This document shows positions 8,330 through 16,811 of a DNA stretch of 64,000 nt, one piece after another. How positions within the stretch are numbered: the first letter of the stretch is position 1; every line of letters begins with the position of its first letter. The notes beneath the pieces are model-generated. The model was not told where the DNA came from. It was given only the letters and a program-made list of their open reading frames with translations, and ran no database searches. Both the position numbers and the translations under genes were made by a program. Source of the stretch: Acidimicrobiia bacterium (GTDB lineage: Bacteria; Actinomycetota; Acidimicrobiia; Spongiisociales; UBA5794); the NCBI GenBank assembly GCA_041393965.1, contig JAWKJB010000002.1, forward strand, positions 711,742 to 775,741, read 5' to 3'.

Positions 8330-10951
8330 TCAGTGGTCGGCGTCAGCAAGGGTGGGCCCCGTCCCATAGGCGACCTTCAGGGGAACCGTCAGGGTGGTGA
8401 CCTGTTCCATGGTGTCGACGGTGAGCGTGGTCACCTCCCCGATCTCCTCGGCCGGTACCTCAAGGACGAGCTCGTCGTGCACCTGGAGCAGCATCTCGGC
8501 GGCTGATCCCGCCGATCGCAGCCGGGCGTCGAGATCGATCATGGCCTTCTTGATGATGTCTGCCGCAGACCCCTGGATCGGGGCGTTGAGGGCCATCCGC
8601 TCCCCCATTTGGCGGTCCCGCGTGTTCCGGCTGTGGAGTTCGGGCAGATAGCGCCTGCGTCCGAGAATCGTCGTCGTGAACCCATTCGAGCGAGCCTCGG
8701 CCACGATGCCTCCCATGAATGCCTTGACCTCCGGAAACTGGGCGAAGTAGGCATCGATGTGCTCTTGGGCCTCTGATCGATCGATATCGAGTCGCTGGGC
8801 CAATCCGTAGGCTTCCATGCCGTAGAGGAGTCCGAAGTTGATCATCTTGGAGGTTCGACGCATCGCGTCGGTGACCTCTTCGACGGCGACACCATTGACC
8901 CGTGCGGCCGTCGCAGCGTGGATGTCGAGATCCTCGATGAACGCGGCAACAAGGCCCGGATCGCGGGACATGTGCGCCAGGATTCGGAGCTCGATCTGGG
9001 AATAGTCAGTCACGAGGAACAGGCTTCCCGGTGCGGCCCTGAAGGCTCGGCGGATCGAACGGCCCTCGGCTGAACGCGCCGGGATGTTCTGGAGGTTCGG
9101 GCGCTCCATCGACAGTCGCCCGGTCGCTGCCCCCATCTGGTTGAAACGGCCTCTGACTCGCCCGTCATCATCGACGAGCTGGAGGAGTGCGTCGACATAG
9201 GTCGATCGCAACTTGTCGAGTTCCCGGAACGACAGGAGCTTCTCGACGATCTCATGCTGGTCTGCAAGCTTCTCGAGCACCGATGCGTCGGTCGATGGGA
9301 CGCCCTTCGGCGTCTTTTTGATCACGGGAAGGCCCAATCCGTCGAACAGCACGGCCCGAAGCTGTTGGGTCGAGTTCACATTGAACGGTTCACCAGCCAG
9401 TGCGTGGATGTCCTCCTCAAGACCCGAGATCCGTTGTGCGAGTTCCGTGCCGTAGGTCGTGAGGAACTCCACATCGATTCCGATGCCTGCAACCTCCATG
9501 GCGGCAAGGATCGGGACGAGGGGAAGCTCGATCGTCGCGTACAGATCGAGGCCGCCCCGCGCCTCCATCTGGTCGGTGAGGGGCTCCACGAGATCCGCGA
9601 TGGCAAGCGCGCGGCGAGCGGGTGTGTCGAGGTCGATGGCCGTCTCGTCGAACGCAAAGGAACCCTGTGCACCGCCGCCCGATGTGTCCTCCGCCTCGTC
9701 GACATCGACACCGAGCTCGCGATGGGAAAGTTCTTCCAGGCTCGGGGCCCGTAGCGCGGGGTTGATCACATGGGCTGCGAGCATCGTGTCGAACCGGAGG
9801 TCCGGCACCGGAAGCGAAGCCTCGACAAGTCCCCTGATGAACGGTTTGCCGTCGTGGGCGACGAAACCGGGACCTGATGCAGCCGATGCGAGCAAGGCCT
9901 CAGCGAGCTCGAGTGGCACATAGGTCGTTGTCCGGCCTGCAACCACGAATCCGATCAGCTCGTCGGCCTCCCACACCGGATCGATCACCAACGGATCAGC
10001 GGATGCAAGAGCAGCCGCCTGGTCGGCGGTCGTCGCCGACACGACCTCCACATCGGCAAGGGATCGCTCGATGGGCGTGATGCCGCCCATCTCCTCGAGG
10101 CGTTGCCAGAGACTGCGAAAGGCGAGCTCATCGAAGAGCGTTCGTACCGCATCTCGGTCGAAAGGCTCAAGGTCGAGGTCGGACGGGGACGGCACATCGA
10201 TCGGCACGGTGTCGACCATCGTCATCAAATCCCGGTTGAGAAGTACCTGTTCTCGGCACGCCGCGAGACTCTCAGCAAGCTTCGGTGTCTGATCCCCGAC
10301 ATGATCGAAGAGATCCTCGAGGGAGGGATAGGCGTTGATCAGCTTCGCGGCGGTCTTCTCCCCCACCCCGGGAACACCGGGCAGGTTGTCCGATGTGTCC
10401 CCCCGCAGTGCCGCGTATTCGATGTAGCGGCCCGGATCGATGCCGTAGCGTTCCTCGATCCACGCCGGCGTCGCGTGGACCGTGTCCGAGATGCCCCGGC
10501 GCGTGTACACGACGGTGATCTCGTCGGTCGCGAGTTGGAAGGCGTCCCGGTCGCCGGTCACGATCATGACGGCGTAGCCGTGGTCGCGTCCTTGCTTCGT
10601 CAGCGTCGCGATGATGTCGTCGGCCTCGAAGCCCGCAACGCTGACCTGGGGGATCCGCATCGTTTCGAGCACTTCCCTGATGAGCGGGATCTGGGAACGA
10701 AACAGGTCGGGAGCGGTCTGCCGTGTCGCCTTGTAGTCGGGATATCGCTCGGTACGAAAGGTCTTCTCCTTACGATCCCACGCAACCGCGATGGCGTCTG
10801 GTGCCTCCTCGTCGAGGAGCTTGATCAGCATCGAGGTGAATCCGAAGACCGCGTTCGTCACCTGGCCGCTCGGGGTGGCGAGGTCCGGCGGAAGGGCGTA
10901 GAACGCCCGGTAGGCGAGGGAGTGTCCATCGAGGAGCGCAAGCGTGGCCAT
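8330..10951 (-). CDS. polA: DNA polymerase I
   Basis: An 873-residue polymerase for Okazaki-fragment processing and repair. The N-terminal 5'-nuclease domain (about 1-290) begins L-L-D-G-H-S-L-A-Y-R-A-F and includes the helix-3-turn region G-V-P-G-V-G-E-K-T-A. The middle domain (about 300-480) lacks the D-x-E acidic pair expected of a working 3'-5' proofreading exonuclease. The C-terminal polymerase domain has motif A (D-Y-S-Q-I-E-L-R) and motif C (V-H-D-E-L). The start codon is 6 bases after TACTGT, so the message may be leaderless. It lies 28 bases after the TadG-like gene. Confidence 0.96.
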   Translation of the reverse strand: MATLALLDGHSLAYRAFYALPPDLATPSGQVTNAVFGFTSMLIKLLDEEAPDAIAVAWDRKEKTFRTERYPDYKATRQTAPDLFRSQIPLIREVLETMRIPQVSVAGFEADDIIATLTKQGRDHGYAVMIVTGDRDAFQLATDEITVVYTRRGISDTVHATPAWIEERYGIDPGRYIEYAALRGDTSDNLPGVPGVGEKTAAKLINAYPSLEDLFDHVGDQTPKLAESLAACREQVLLNRDLMTMVDTVPIDVPSPSDLDLEPFDRDAVRTLFDELAFRSLWQRLEEMGGITPIERSLADVEVVSATTADQAAALASADPLVIDPVWEADELIGFVVAGRTTTYVPLELAEALLASAASGPGFVAHDGKPFIRGLVEASLPVPDLRFDTMLAAHVINPALRAPSLEELSHRELGVDVDEAEDTSGGGAQGSFAFDETAIDLDTPARRALAIADLVEPLTDQMEARGGLDLYATIELPLVPILAAMEVAGIGIDVEFLTTYGTELAQRISGLEEDIHALAGEPFNVNSTQQLRAVLFDGLGLPVIKKTPKGVPSTDASVLEKLADQHEIVEKLLSFRELDKLRSTYVDALLQLVDDDGRVRGRFNQMGAATGRLSMERPNLQNIPARSAEGRSIRRAFRAAPGSLFLVTDYSQIELRILAHMSRDPGLVAAFIEDLDIHAATAARVNGVAVEEVTDAMRRTSKMINFGLLYGMEAYGLAQRLDIDRSEAQEHIDAYFAQFPEVKAFMGGIVAEARSNGFTTTILGRRRYLPELHSRNTRDRQMGERMALNAPIQGSAADIIKKAMIDLDARLRSAGSAAEMLLQVHDELVLEVPAEEIGEVTTLTVDTMEQVTTLTVPLKVAYGTGPTLADADH

Positions 10952-10957
10952 GGCAGC

Positions 10958-10963
10958 ACAGTA
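10958..10963 (-). promoter_or_regulatory. Candidate -10 element giving a leaderless polA mRNA
   Basis: TACTGT on the minus strand ends exactly 6 bases before the polA ATG, which would put transcription start at or next to the A of the ATG. No convincing -35 box is seen and there is no Shine-Dalgarno sequence. Confidence 0.35.
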
Positions 10964-10979
10964 CCGCGGTGGAGCGCTT

Positions 10980-12620
10980 CTACGGGACGAGGTGGATGGG
11001 CTGACCGTCGATCGCCGCGGCCCAGACCGTGCGGTCGGTGATCGATCCGCTCACACTGTAGGAAACGAAGATCCAACATCCCGGCGCCGCTGGCGATGAT
11101 CCCGTCCCCGCAGGGCACTCGTAGTCGGGTGGGACATCGAACTGGAATTGGACCCAGTCGTTGTTGTACTGGCCATTCGAGAAGTTCAGCTTGCAGGTGG
11201 TCCCGTCGCCACCGTTACTGTCGGGCCCCCAGCCGCCCTGGGGCACACCGACATTCTCGAGGACGCGCACATTGTCGCTCAGCGTCCGCACCTGGCAGTT
11301 GATCGGCTCCGAACCGGGAGGCGTGCCGCCGAGTGAGGTCGACCCGACGAATTCGATGGACGCGTTCGAGCCGATGTCCGACACATCCCACAGCGAGATC
11401 ACCAGACGAGAACCAGCGTAGACCTCATCGAGGCGCGCAACCTTGAAGACGGGATTCGATCCCGTGTCGAATTGCCACAGGGACATCGCGCCGAGTCCGT
11501 AGACCTGGAGGTCCGACGACGACATGATCGGTGACCCCGCCGCCGTTGCGCCCCGGATCGAGAACCCGTTGATCATGTCCGTTCCGACACCCGAGTCGTA
11601 GTCGCTCGTCACTTCGACCACATAGATGCCGGTCTCGACCGGTGAGATCGTACAGAGCGTGACCCACTCGTCTTCCCACGCCGAGTTGTAGCTCGCGTGT
11701 TCCTCGCCGTACGCATCGCTTCGCCCGCGGAAGGTGTCGTTGCATCCTGCAACCTGCTGATCATTGTCGAGCCACTGGTTCGGCGACTCGTCCGGCTTGT
11801 AGACGATGAACCTCGTCTGGCTCTCCCACCCATCGTCCTGGACGGTGCTTCCCGAGTCGTCGTAGAGCCAGTCGTTGGTGTTGGCGTTCGGGCCGCTGTT
11901 GGCGACACCACCCGCGTCGTGTGCCTGCGGGTCGTAGATCTGGACTTGTACCGATCCCCCGGCGATGCTGCTTCCTTCCGGGATCTCGAAGGCATAGTGG
12001 TACGAGGGCTTGCGGTATTCGGGGTTGCTGTTGCCGTTCTCGCGCCGCTGGGCGGCAACGGCGTCACCCTGGTTCTTGCGACGATCCTCCCCTGAGATGG
12101 CCACAAAGAAGTTCCGATTCCTCCCAGCCGTCTCGGGATCCTCTCCGAGGTAGGGCTCATCGGATCCGAGCTTGAGCGGCGGGAGCTGTTCTGCGGTTGC
12201 GGTCTGGGACACGGTCAGGCTGTCGATCCCGAAGACTCGCAGGAAGAAGGTGTCGATCGGCCTGCTGATGTTCACCGTCAACTGTGCGCAAGTGCCCCCG
12301 AGCGACGGGCTCACACTCGCCCCCGATGCCGACGAGTAGCCGTTACGCGAAGCAATGTCGAGCGCGGTCGTATGCGGGTCGGTTCCGACATCGGGCGTTC
12401 CGCAGTTCGGAAGGGGCATGTGGACGACGCCCGCGAGCGCGGCCGCTTCGGCAGCCTTCCGGGTGTTCAGCTGGTTGAAGTAGAGCCAGCCGTAGTCGGC
12501 GGCGAGTGCGCCCATACCCATGATGACGAACAACGAGGCGGCAACGAGGATCAACACGGCGCCGCGTTCGACCGCCGATTCCCCCGAACGCAACCTCAGT
12601 CGAGCAAGGAGGCGCCTCAT
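10980..12620 (-). CDS. TadG-like pilus/surface protein, copy 1
   Basis: A 546-residue protein with an N-terminal R-G-A-V-L-I-L-V-A-A-S hydrophobic segment (about residues 19-42), then D-Y-G-W-L-Y-F-N-Q-L-N-T-R-K-A-A-E-A-A-A-L-A-G in shorter pieces, the hallmark of TadG-type pseudopilins. The long C-terminal part is extracytoplasmic, rich in Asn, Asp, Gly and Trp, with several Cys. Its last ~170 residues resemble those of the gene at 13463-15040 (Y-G-L-G-x-M, L-V-I-x-L-W-D, and an ending with T-x-W-x-A). I chose the ATG at 12620, 11 bases after the tadE-like stop. The longer frame from 12710 runs back through tadE. Substrate and adhesive role are unknown. Confidence 0.78.
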   Translation of the reverse strand: MRRLLARLRLRSGESAVERGAVLILVAASLFVIMGMGALAADYGWLYFNQLNTRKAAEAAALAGVVHMPLPNCGTPDVGTDPHTTALDIASRNGYSSASGASVSPSLGGTCAQLTVNISRPIDTFFLRVFGIDSLTVSQTATAEQLPPLKLGSDEPYLGEDPETAGRNRNFFVAISGEDRRKNQGDAVAAQRRENGNSNPEYRKPSYHYAFEIPEGSSIAGGSVQVQIYDPQAHDAGGVANSGPNANTNDWLYDDSGSTVQDDGWESQTRFIVYKPDESPNQWLDNDQQVAGCNDTFRGRSDAYGEEHASYNSAWEDEWVTLCTISPVETGIYVVEVTSDYDSGVGTDMINGFSIRGATAAGSPIMSSSDLQVYGLGAMSLWQFDTGSNPVFKVARLDEVYAGSRLVISLWDVSDIGSNASIEFVGSTSLGGTPPGSEPINCQVRTLSDNVRVLENVGVPQGGWGPDSNGGDGTTCKLNFSNGQYNNDWVQFQFDVPPDYECPAGTGSSPAAPGCWIFVSYSVSGSITDRTVWAAAIDGQPIHLVP

Positions 12621-12631
12621 GCGCACACCGC

Positions 12632-13243
12632 TCACCCGACCCCGAGCTGCTGGGGCTCGAGGCGCATGATCGCCGTGTCCGCCCAACAGCCGCTCGGCGG
12701 CGCGGTGCATGAGACATCACCGACAGGCACGGCATTGGTCGCCCACTCGTGGGAGAAGAACACCCTCACACCCATCACATCGAGGTTCCCGACAACCGCG
12801 TTGCGGCTCTCGGGATCCCAGCGCCCGGTCCAGTCCACCGGACCGAGGTCCGGGTCGGGACATGGGTCCCAGTTGCAGCCGAACGCGTCGTAGTCGTACT
12901 GGTACACATTGCAGTACGACCCAGGACAGCTTCCCGTCACACCGCCCGTGCTGGTTGCCTTGTAGATGTACACGAGCTTGATCGTGTCCTGCCCGTTCCC
13001 CGGAAGCGAGATCAGCCCCTGTTCGAGGGCTTCGAGCGTCGCGATGTCGGCATACTCGTTGTTTGCGACCGCCGTACCGACCCTCGCGGCCGATTGGCTT
13101 GCGTTCCCGATGGTGAGCCGCTTGTTGAACGCGAGTCCGAACTCGACGATCCCGAACAGCATCAGGATCAACAGCGGCAGGACGATCGCCATCTCGACAA
13201 GGGCGACACCCTGCTCGTCTGCCTGCCAGCGCTTCGCCTTCAT
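12632..13243 (-). CDS. tadE: TadE-like pseudopilin, copy 1
   Basis: A 203-residue TadE-family protein. The N-terminus reads Q-G-V-A-L-V-E-M-A-I-V-L-P-L-L then a hydrophobic helix ending G-I-V-E-F-G. The invariant Glu in L-V-E-M is the TadE/TadF pseudopilin signature cut by the prepilin peptidase. The C-terminal domain has a C-N-W-D-P-C-P-D-P-D motif shared with copy 2 (C-K-W-T-P-C-P-D-P-D). The ATG at 13243 has GAGGGG 4 bases upstream. The peptidase gene (tadV/cpaA) and the major Flp pilin are not in the window. Confidence 0.85.
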   Translation of the reverse strand: MKAKRWQADEQGVALVEMAIVLPLLILMLFGIVEFGLAFNKRLTIGNASQSAARVGTAVANNEYADIATLEALEQGLISLPGNGQDTIKLVYIYKATSTGGVTGSCPGSYCNVYQYDYDAFGCNWDPCPDPDLGPVDWTGRWDPESRNAVVGNLDVMGVRVFFSHEWATNAVPVGDVSCTAPPSGCWADTAIMRLEPQQLGVG

Positions 13244-13316
13244 ACCGCCCCTCATCGTTCCGGCATCAGCAGCGGGATTCCCCGCCGGGTCTCGACCCCC
13301 GCATCTCCCCTGCGTC

Positions 13317-13335
13317 ATCCCGGCATCTCCGGGAT
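13317..13335 (-). repeat. Leader hairpin ahead of tadE copy 1
   Basis: A perfect inverted repeat with ATCCCGG and CCGGGAT arms and a 5-base loop. It lies just downstream of the candidate promoter at 13344-13372, so it would form near the 5' end of the tadE-tadG message. No U-run follows, so it is not a clear terminator. Confidence 0.4.
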
Positions 13336-13343
13336 ACCTACGC

Positions 13344-13372
13344 AGAGTAGTCGATATTCCACGATCTGTCAC
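13344..13372 (-). promoter_or_regulatory. Candidate proximal promoter of tadE-tadG copy 1
   Basis: GTGACA (13372-13367) and TACTCT (13349-13344) lie 17 bases apart on the minus strand, in the 219-base gap before tadE copy 1. Confidence 0.4.
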
Positions 13373-13429
13373 CACCGCGTGGTGATGTCGCGGGTGGACA
13401 CCGCAATTCGTCCATCGACGACCGTTGTG

Positions 13430-13457
13430 ATGGTAGCCCGCGTCGCCGGATCGTCAA
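13430..13457 (-). promoter_or_regulatory. Candidate distal promoter of tadE-tadG copy 1
   Basis: TTGACG (13457-13452) and TACCAT (13435-13430) lie 16 bases apart on the minus strand, right after the stop of TadG-like copy 2. Both boxes are reasonable, so copy 1 may be transcribed independently of copy 2. Confidence 0.45.
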
Positions 13458-13462
13458 GGGGG

Positions 13463-15040
13463 CTATTCGACGAGCTTGACGGGGTTGCCCTCGACGCGTG
13501 CGGACCAGGTCGTCGTGTCGTTCGCACCACCGGGATAGTCCACGGTCAGCGTCCACCAGCAGTTCGCGCCGCAGGTGTAAGACTGGTCGATCTCGATCCG
13601 GATCTGCATGTGGTGGTTGTTGAAACCCGGTGAGAAGTTGAAGTCGCACGGTGCGAGGGCCCCCGAACGCCCATCGGTTGCCGTCCAGCTGCAGTCGGGG
13701 AGGCTCCCGTCTGGGAGCTCGACACGGACACCGTTGTTCCCCGAGTCCGGGTCCCAGAGTTCGATCACGAGGTCCTTGCCCCTGTGCACCTCCGGAACCT
13801 CCGCAAGGTTGAAGGTTGCTTGGTTCCCTGCGAAGTTGGCGTAGATCGCCATGTCACCGAGGCCGTACATCCGGGGTGCGGTCCCGGTCGTGAAGGCCCG
13901 CATCGAGAAACGGTTCAGCCCGCGATCATCGCTCGCACCGGGATCGGCGATGACGACACGGAGCGGGTAGATCCCTTCTCCCTCGTTGAACGAGACACCA
14001 CACATCGAGTCCCACAGGTCGCTGAGCTCGTCGTAGGTCTTCCCGTTGTAGACATAGGGGTTCGCCTGGAGGTAGGTGTCGACCTCGGGCCATGTCGTTG
14101 AGCTGTTCGCGGTCGGCATGTAGGGATCTCGCGGAGGCATCACGACCTTGCACAGCAACTTGTTCCCGTCGCTCGTGTTGAGCGGTGTCGGATCGGGCGC
14201 GTACAGCAAGAACATGGTCGTTGGGCCCTGGCTGCCTCCCTGCGGGTTGTCACCGACGAGGACATAATCGTTGCCACCGCGGGTGAACGGGCCGTCGAAG
14301 ATCTCGACCCGCAGATCGCTCCCACCCGGTGGGACCTCGATGCCGTACAGGTAGCCGCCCGTGAAATCCGCAATGCCGTTGTTCATTCCCGCAGGCGTGG
14401 TTGGCCGTGCCTCGGGGTTCGGTGTGCACGAGCTGGTGCTTCCTCCGTCGACGCACTGGGACGCAAAGCGGTCACCCATCGTCCTTCCGGTGAAGTAGCC
14501 GTGGATGTTCGCCCAGAAGTTCGGGTTCCGGCCGAGGACCGGGTCCTGACCGAAGTACGGATCGTTGCTTCCCATGGCAAGGGGCAGCACATACTCGGCA
14601 ACGGCTGTCTTGGTGATCGAAACCGAGTCGATGCCGAACACCTTCATGAAGAAGGTCGGCACCTCGTGGGTCACGGTGACGCGCAGCTGGTTGTCGTTCG
14701 CGACGGCGGTCGGGTCCGACAGCGCATCCGCAGGCGTCACGATCGTCCCGGCGGCCAGATCGTCGTAGCCGTTCTTCTTTGCCACATCTCGCGCAGCAGC
14801 GAAGGCGAGGCCGCCGACCCCTCCGTCCTCGGGTTCGTACACGACACCACCGAGTGCACCGGCGTCGGCACCATGCTGGATGTTGATGCCCTGCCAGTAG
14901 AGCCAACCGAAGTCGATGGCGAATCCTGCCATCGCCATGAGCACGGTGAGCAGGGCAGCGGCAAAGATGAGCACGGCACCACGCTCGCGGTTCTTCAATC
15001 GCCGGGAGGTGGCATGGACGATGGAGCGAATCGGCATCAT
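13463..15040 (-). CDS. TadG-like pilus/surface protein, copy 2
   Basis: A 525-residue paralogue of the gene at 10980-12620. The N-terminus has R-E-R-G-A-V-L-I-F-A-A-A-L-L as the start of its membrane helix (about 18-45), then D-F-G-W-L-Y-W-Q-G and H-G-A-D-A-G-A-L-G-G, as in TadG-type proteins. The extracytoplasmic remainder contains V-F-G-I-D-S followed by a T-A-x-A-E segment shared with copy 1, and ends with a T-T-W-S-A-R-V-E-G-N-P-V-K-L-V stretch like that of copy 1. No von Willebrand A domain is evident, unlike proteobacterial TadG. It follows tadE copy 2 by 12 bases. Confidence 0.78.
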   Translation of the reverse strand: MMPIRSIVHATSRRLKNRERGAVLIFAAALLTVLMAMAGFAIDFGWLYWQGINIQHGADAGALGGVVYEPEDGGVGGLAFAAARDVAKKNGYDDLAAGTIVTPADALSDPTAVANDNQLRVTVTHEVPTFFMKVFGIDSVSITKTAVAEYVLPLAMGSNDPYFGQDPVLGRNPNFWANIHGYFTGRTMGDRFASQCVDGGSTSSCTPNPEARPTTPAGMNNGIADFTGGYLYGIEVPPGGSDLRVEIFDGPFTRGGNDYVLVGDNPQGGSQGPTTMFLLYAPDPTPLNTSDGNKLLCKVVMPPRDPYMPTANSSTTWPEVDTYLQANPYVYNGKTYDELSDLWDSMCGVSFNEGEGIYPLRVVIADPGASDDRGLNRFSMRAFTTGTAPRMYGLGDMAIYANFAGNQATFNLAEVPEVHRGKDLVIELWDPDSGNNGVRVELPDGSLPDCSWTATDGRSGALAPCDFNFSPGFNNHHMQIRIEIDQSYTCGANCWWTLTVDYPGGANDTTTWSARVEGNPVKLVE

Positions 15041-15052
15041 CGTCGTAGACCC

Positions 15053-15646
15053 CTACATCCCGAAGACATCAGGTTCGAGACGGATCAACGCCCGTTCGTG
15101 CAGGTCGCGGTCGACGCCGGGGATCAGGTCGGTCGCCGAGGTGTGGTGGTAGGTGACCTCGATGCCGAGCATGTCGACACCCCCACCCCCGGGCTCGAGG
15201 GTCGTGTCACGCAACGCCGGTGCCCACGGCTCGGGGAAACCGGCGTAGCCGGGTTCGTCCGGATCGGGGCACGGCGTCCACTTGCAGGTCACCGAACTCG
15301 GAATGAAGCTGTAATGGTTGACATCGCCGGTCTTCGCCCCCGTGACGGGGTCGGCACGGAAGATCTCGACGCTGATGAGCACCGACGCGTCGACCTGATC
15401 GAACAGGCCGGCCTCAAGCGCCTCGAGCATCCGGATGTCGGCGGACTCGCGCGTCCCCATCGTTGCCCCCGTGCGTGCCGCAGACTTGGTTGACGATGCC
15501 ACGGTCAGTTTCTCCTTGAAGAGCAAGCCGTACTCGACAATGCCGAACACGAGCGTGATCAAGAGGGGAAGGATGATCGCCATCTCGACGAGGGCGGCAC
15601 CCCGCTGGCGCTCGCCTCGGTTGCGGAAAGGTCTCGAGACCCGCAT
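15053..15646 (-). CDS. tadE: TadE-like pseudopilin, copy 2
   Basis: A 197-residue TadE-family pseudopilin. The motif G-A-A-L-V-E-M-A-I-I-L-P-L-L then G-I-V-E-Y-G marks the cleavage site and N-terminal helix (about residues 16-40). The C-terminal domain carries the same C-x3-P-C-P-D-P-D motif as copy 1. I chose the ATG at 15646. An upstream in-frame start at 15718 would add 24 residues with no pseudopilin character. It leads the tadE-tadG copy 2 pair and is divergent from the tRNA-Leu gene. Confidence 0.83.
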   Translation of the reverse strand: MRVSRPFRNRGERQRGAALVEMAIILPLLITLVFGIVEYGLLFKEKLTVASSTKSAARTGATMGTRESADIRMLEALEAGLFDQVDASVLISVEIFRADPVTGAKTGDVNHYSFIPSSVTCKWTPCPDPDEPGYAGFPEPWAPALRDTTLEPGGGGVDMLGIEVTYHHTSATDLIPGVDRDLHERALIRLEPDVFGM

Positions 15647-15770
15647 ATGGAACCCCGGTCTGGTCTGACTACTGTGTGTTGTGTGCTTGCTGCTCAGCGC
15701 GCAGTCGACGAGCACCATGGCATGCTACGACCACTCCAGTAGTATCGCCCGATTCGGCAAAAACTTGAAT

Positions 15771-15784
15771 GGGTCGGCCGACCC
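15771..15784. repeat. Perfect 14-bp palindrome between tadE copy 2 and tRNA-Leu
   Basis: GGGTCGGCCGACCC is a perfect palindrome. It ends 5 bases before the -35 box of the tRNA-Leu promoter and lies about 125 bases upstream of tadE copy 2. It could be an operator for either side, or chance in GC-rich DNA. Confidence 0.3.
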
Positions 15785-15789
15785 CCGCG

Positions 15790-15817
15790 TTGAACACGGC
15801 GAGTCGGCCGGTACGAT
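15790..15817 (+). promoter_or_regulatory. tRNA-Leu promoter
   Basis: TTGAAC (15790-15795) and TACGAT (15812-15817) are 16 bases apart, with the mature tRNA starting 10 bases after the -10 box. Confidence 0.55.
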
Positions 15818-15827
15818 TGGCTTCCCT

Positions 15828-15913
15828 GCCGGGATGGCGGAATGGCAGACGCGGTGGACTCAAAATCCACTGGGCGCAAGCCCGTGGGGGTTCAAGTCCC
15901 CCTCCCGGTACCA
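15828..15913 (+). tRNA. tRNA-Leu (anticodon CAA), CCA encoded
   Basis: An 86-base class II tRNA. The acceptor arms GCCGGGA and TCCCGGT pair fully (the first pair is G-U), followed by discriminator A and an encoded CCA. The anticodon stem GTGGA/TCCAC closes the 7-base loop CTCAAAA, with CAA at 15861-15863. A long variable arm (GGGCGCAAGCCC region) and a T-arm containing GTTCAAG are present. It reads UUG codons. Confidence 0.96.
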
Positions 15914-15914
15914 C

Positions 15915-15942
15915 ATCCACATCTCTCCATCCACATCTCTCC
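15915..15942 (+). repeat. Tandem 14-bp duplication after tRNA-Leu
   Basis: ATCCACATCTCTCC occurs twice head to tail, filling most of the short gap between the tRNA 3' end and the convergent trpA stop. Confidence 0.6.
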
Positions 15943-15947
15943 GCACC

Positions 15948-16811
15948 TCAACGCTGAGGGGCGGACGGCGACACAGGGCGTTGGACGGCTGCGGCAAGGT
16001 CGGAGACGAATCGTGCAAGCACCCCTCGTGCCTCCTCGGGCGACGGCGCTTCGAGCACTCGCCGCACAACAGCGGTTCCTACGATGACTCCGTCGCCGAC
16101 AGCGGCAGCGCGGGCCACATGGTCGGGAGTGGAGATCCCGACGCCGAACACGATCGGTGCTTGGGAGCGTTCCCTGATGCGGCTCGCAAGGCTCTCCGTA
16201 TTCACGGATGCGGCCTCGCGTTCGCCCGTGACACCAATCTCGGCGACCGCGTACACGAACGCAGGATCCGCTGCAGCGACCGCCTCGAGGCGACGCTCGT
16301 CGGTGGTGGGTGCAGCAAAGAGCACAAGACCGAGGCCGGTCGCGGCCGCTGCGGACAAGAATGGCTGCGATTCGTCCACGGGGAGATCGGCAACGATCAC
16401 ACCCGCCCCGCCTGCGGCTGCGACCCGATCGAAGAACACATCGACGCCGAGGCGCAGCACCGGATTCACATAGGTCATCACCAGCACGGGTTTGCCGGTC
16501 TCGCCAACGATCCGAGACACGATATCGAGGCTCACATCGACGGTCACACCAGCTGCAAGCGCTCGCTCGCCGGCCGCCATGATGACGGGGCCGTCCAGGA
16601 GTGGGTCGGCATATGGGATCCCCACCTCGAATCCATCCGCACCCGCGTCGGCCATGGCGCGAAACAGCTCAACGGATTCAGCGACCGTCGGGAGGCCCGC
16701 CGTCAGATACGGGAGGAGCGCGGCCCGGTTCTCCGTGCGCGCGTGCGCGAACATCGCGGCAAGTCGGTCTCGGCCGGTGTCATCCACTGTGAGCGGCAAC
16801 TTGTTGGACAT
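15948..16811 (-). CDS. trpA: Tryptophan synthase alpha subunit
   Basis: A 287-residue TIM barrel that cleaves indole-3-glycerol phosphate and passes indole to TrpB. The catalytic Glu is in G-F-E-V-G-I-P-Y and the catalytic Asp in D-P-L-L-D-G-P. The C-terminal phosphate-binding loops (G-V-G-I-S, G-T-A-V-V) are present. I chose the ATG at 16811, with GAGG 8 bases upstream; an upstream GTG at 16820 is the alternative. It overlaps the trpB 3' end by 32 bases. Last gene of the trp block. Confidence 0.95.
   Translation of the reverse strand: MSNKLPLTVDDTGRDRLAAMFAHARTENRAALLPYLTAGLPTVAESVELFRAMADAGADGFEVGIPYADPLLDGPVIMAAGERALAAGVTVDVSLDIVSRIVGETGKPVLVMTYVNPVLRLGVDVFFDRVAAAGGAGVIVADLPVDESQPFLSAAAATGLGLVLFAAPTTDERRLEAVAAADPAFVYAVAEIGVTGEREAASVNTESLASRIRERSQAPIVFGVGISTPDHVARAAAVGDGVIVGTAVVRRVLEAPSPEEARGVLARFVSDLAAAVQRPVSPSAPQR

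Noticed and set aside
15914..15942. Tandem 14-bp repeat beside tRNA-Leu as an integration (att) site
   Set aside because: No integrase, no second copy of the tRNA 3' end and no mobile genes nearby.
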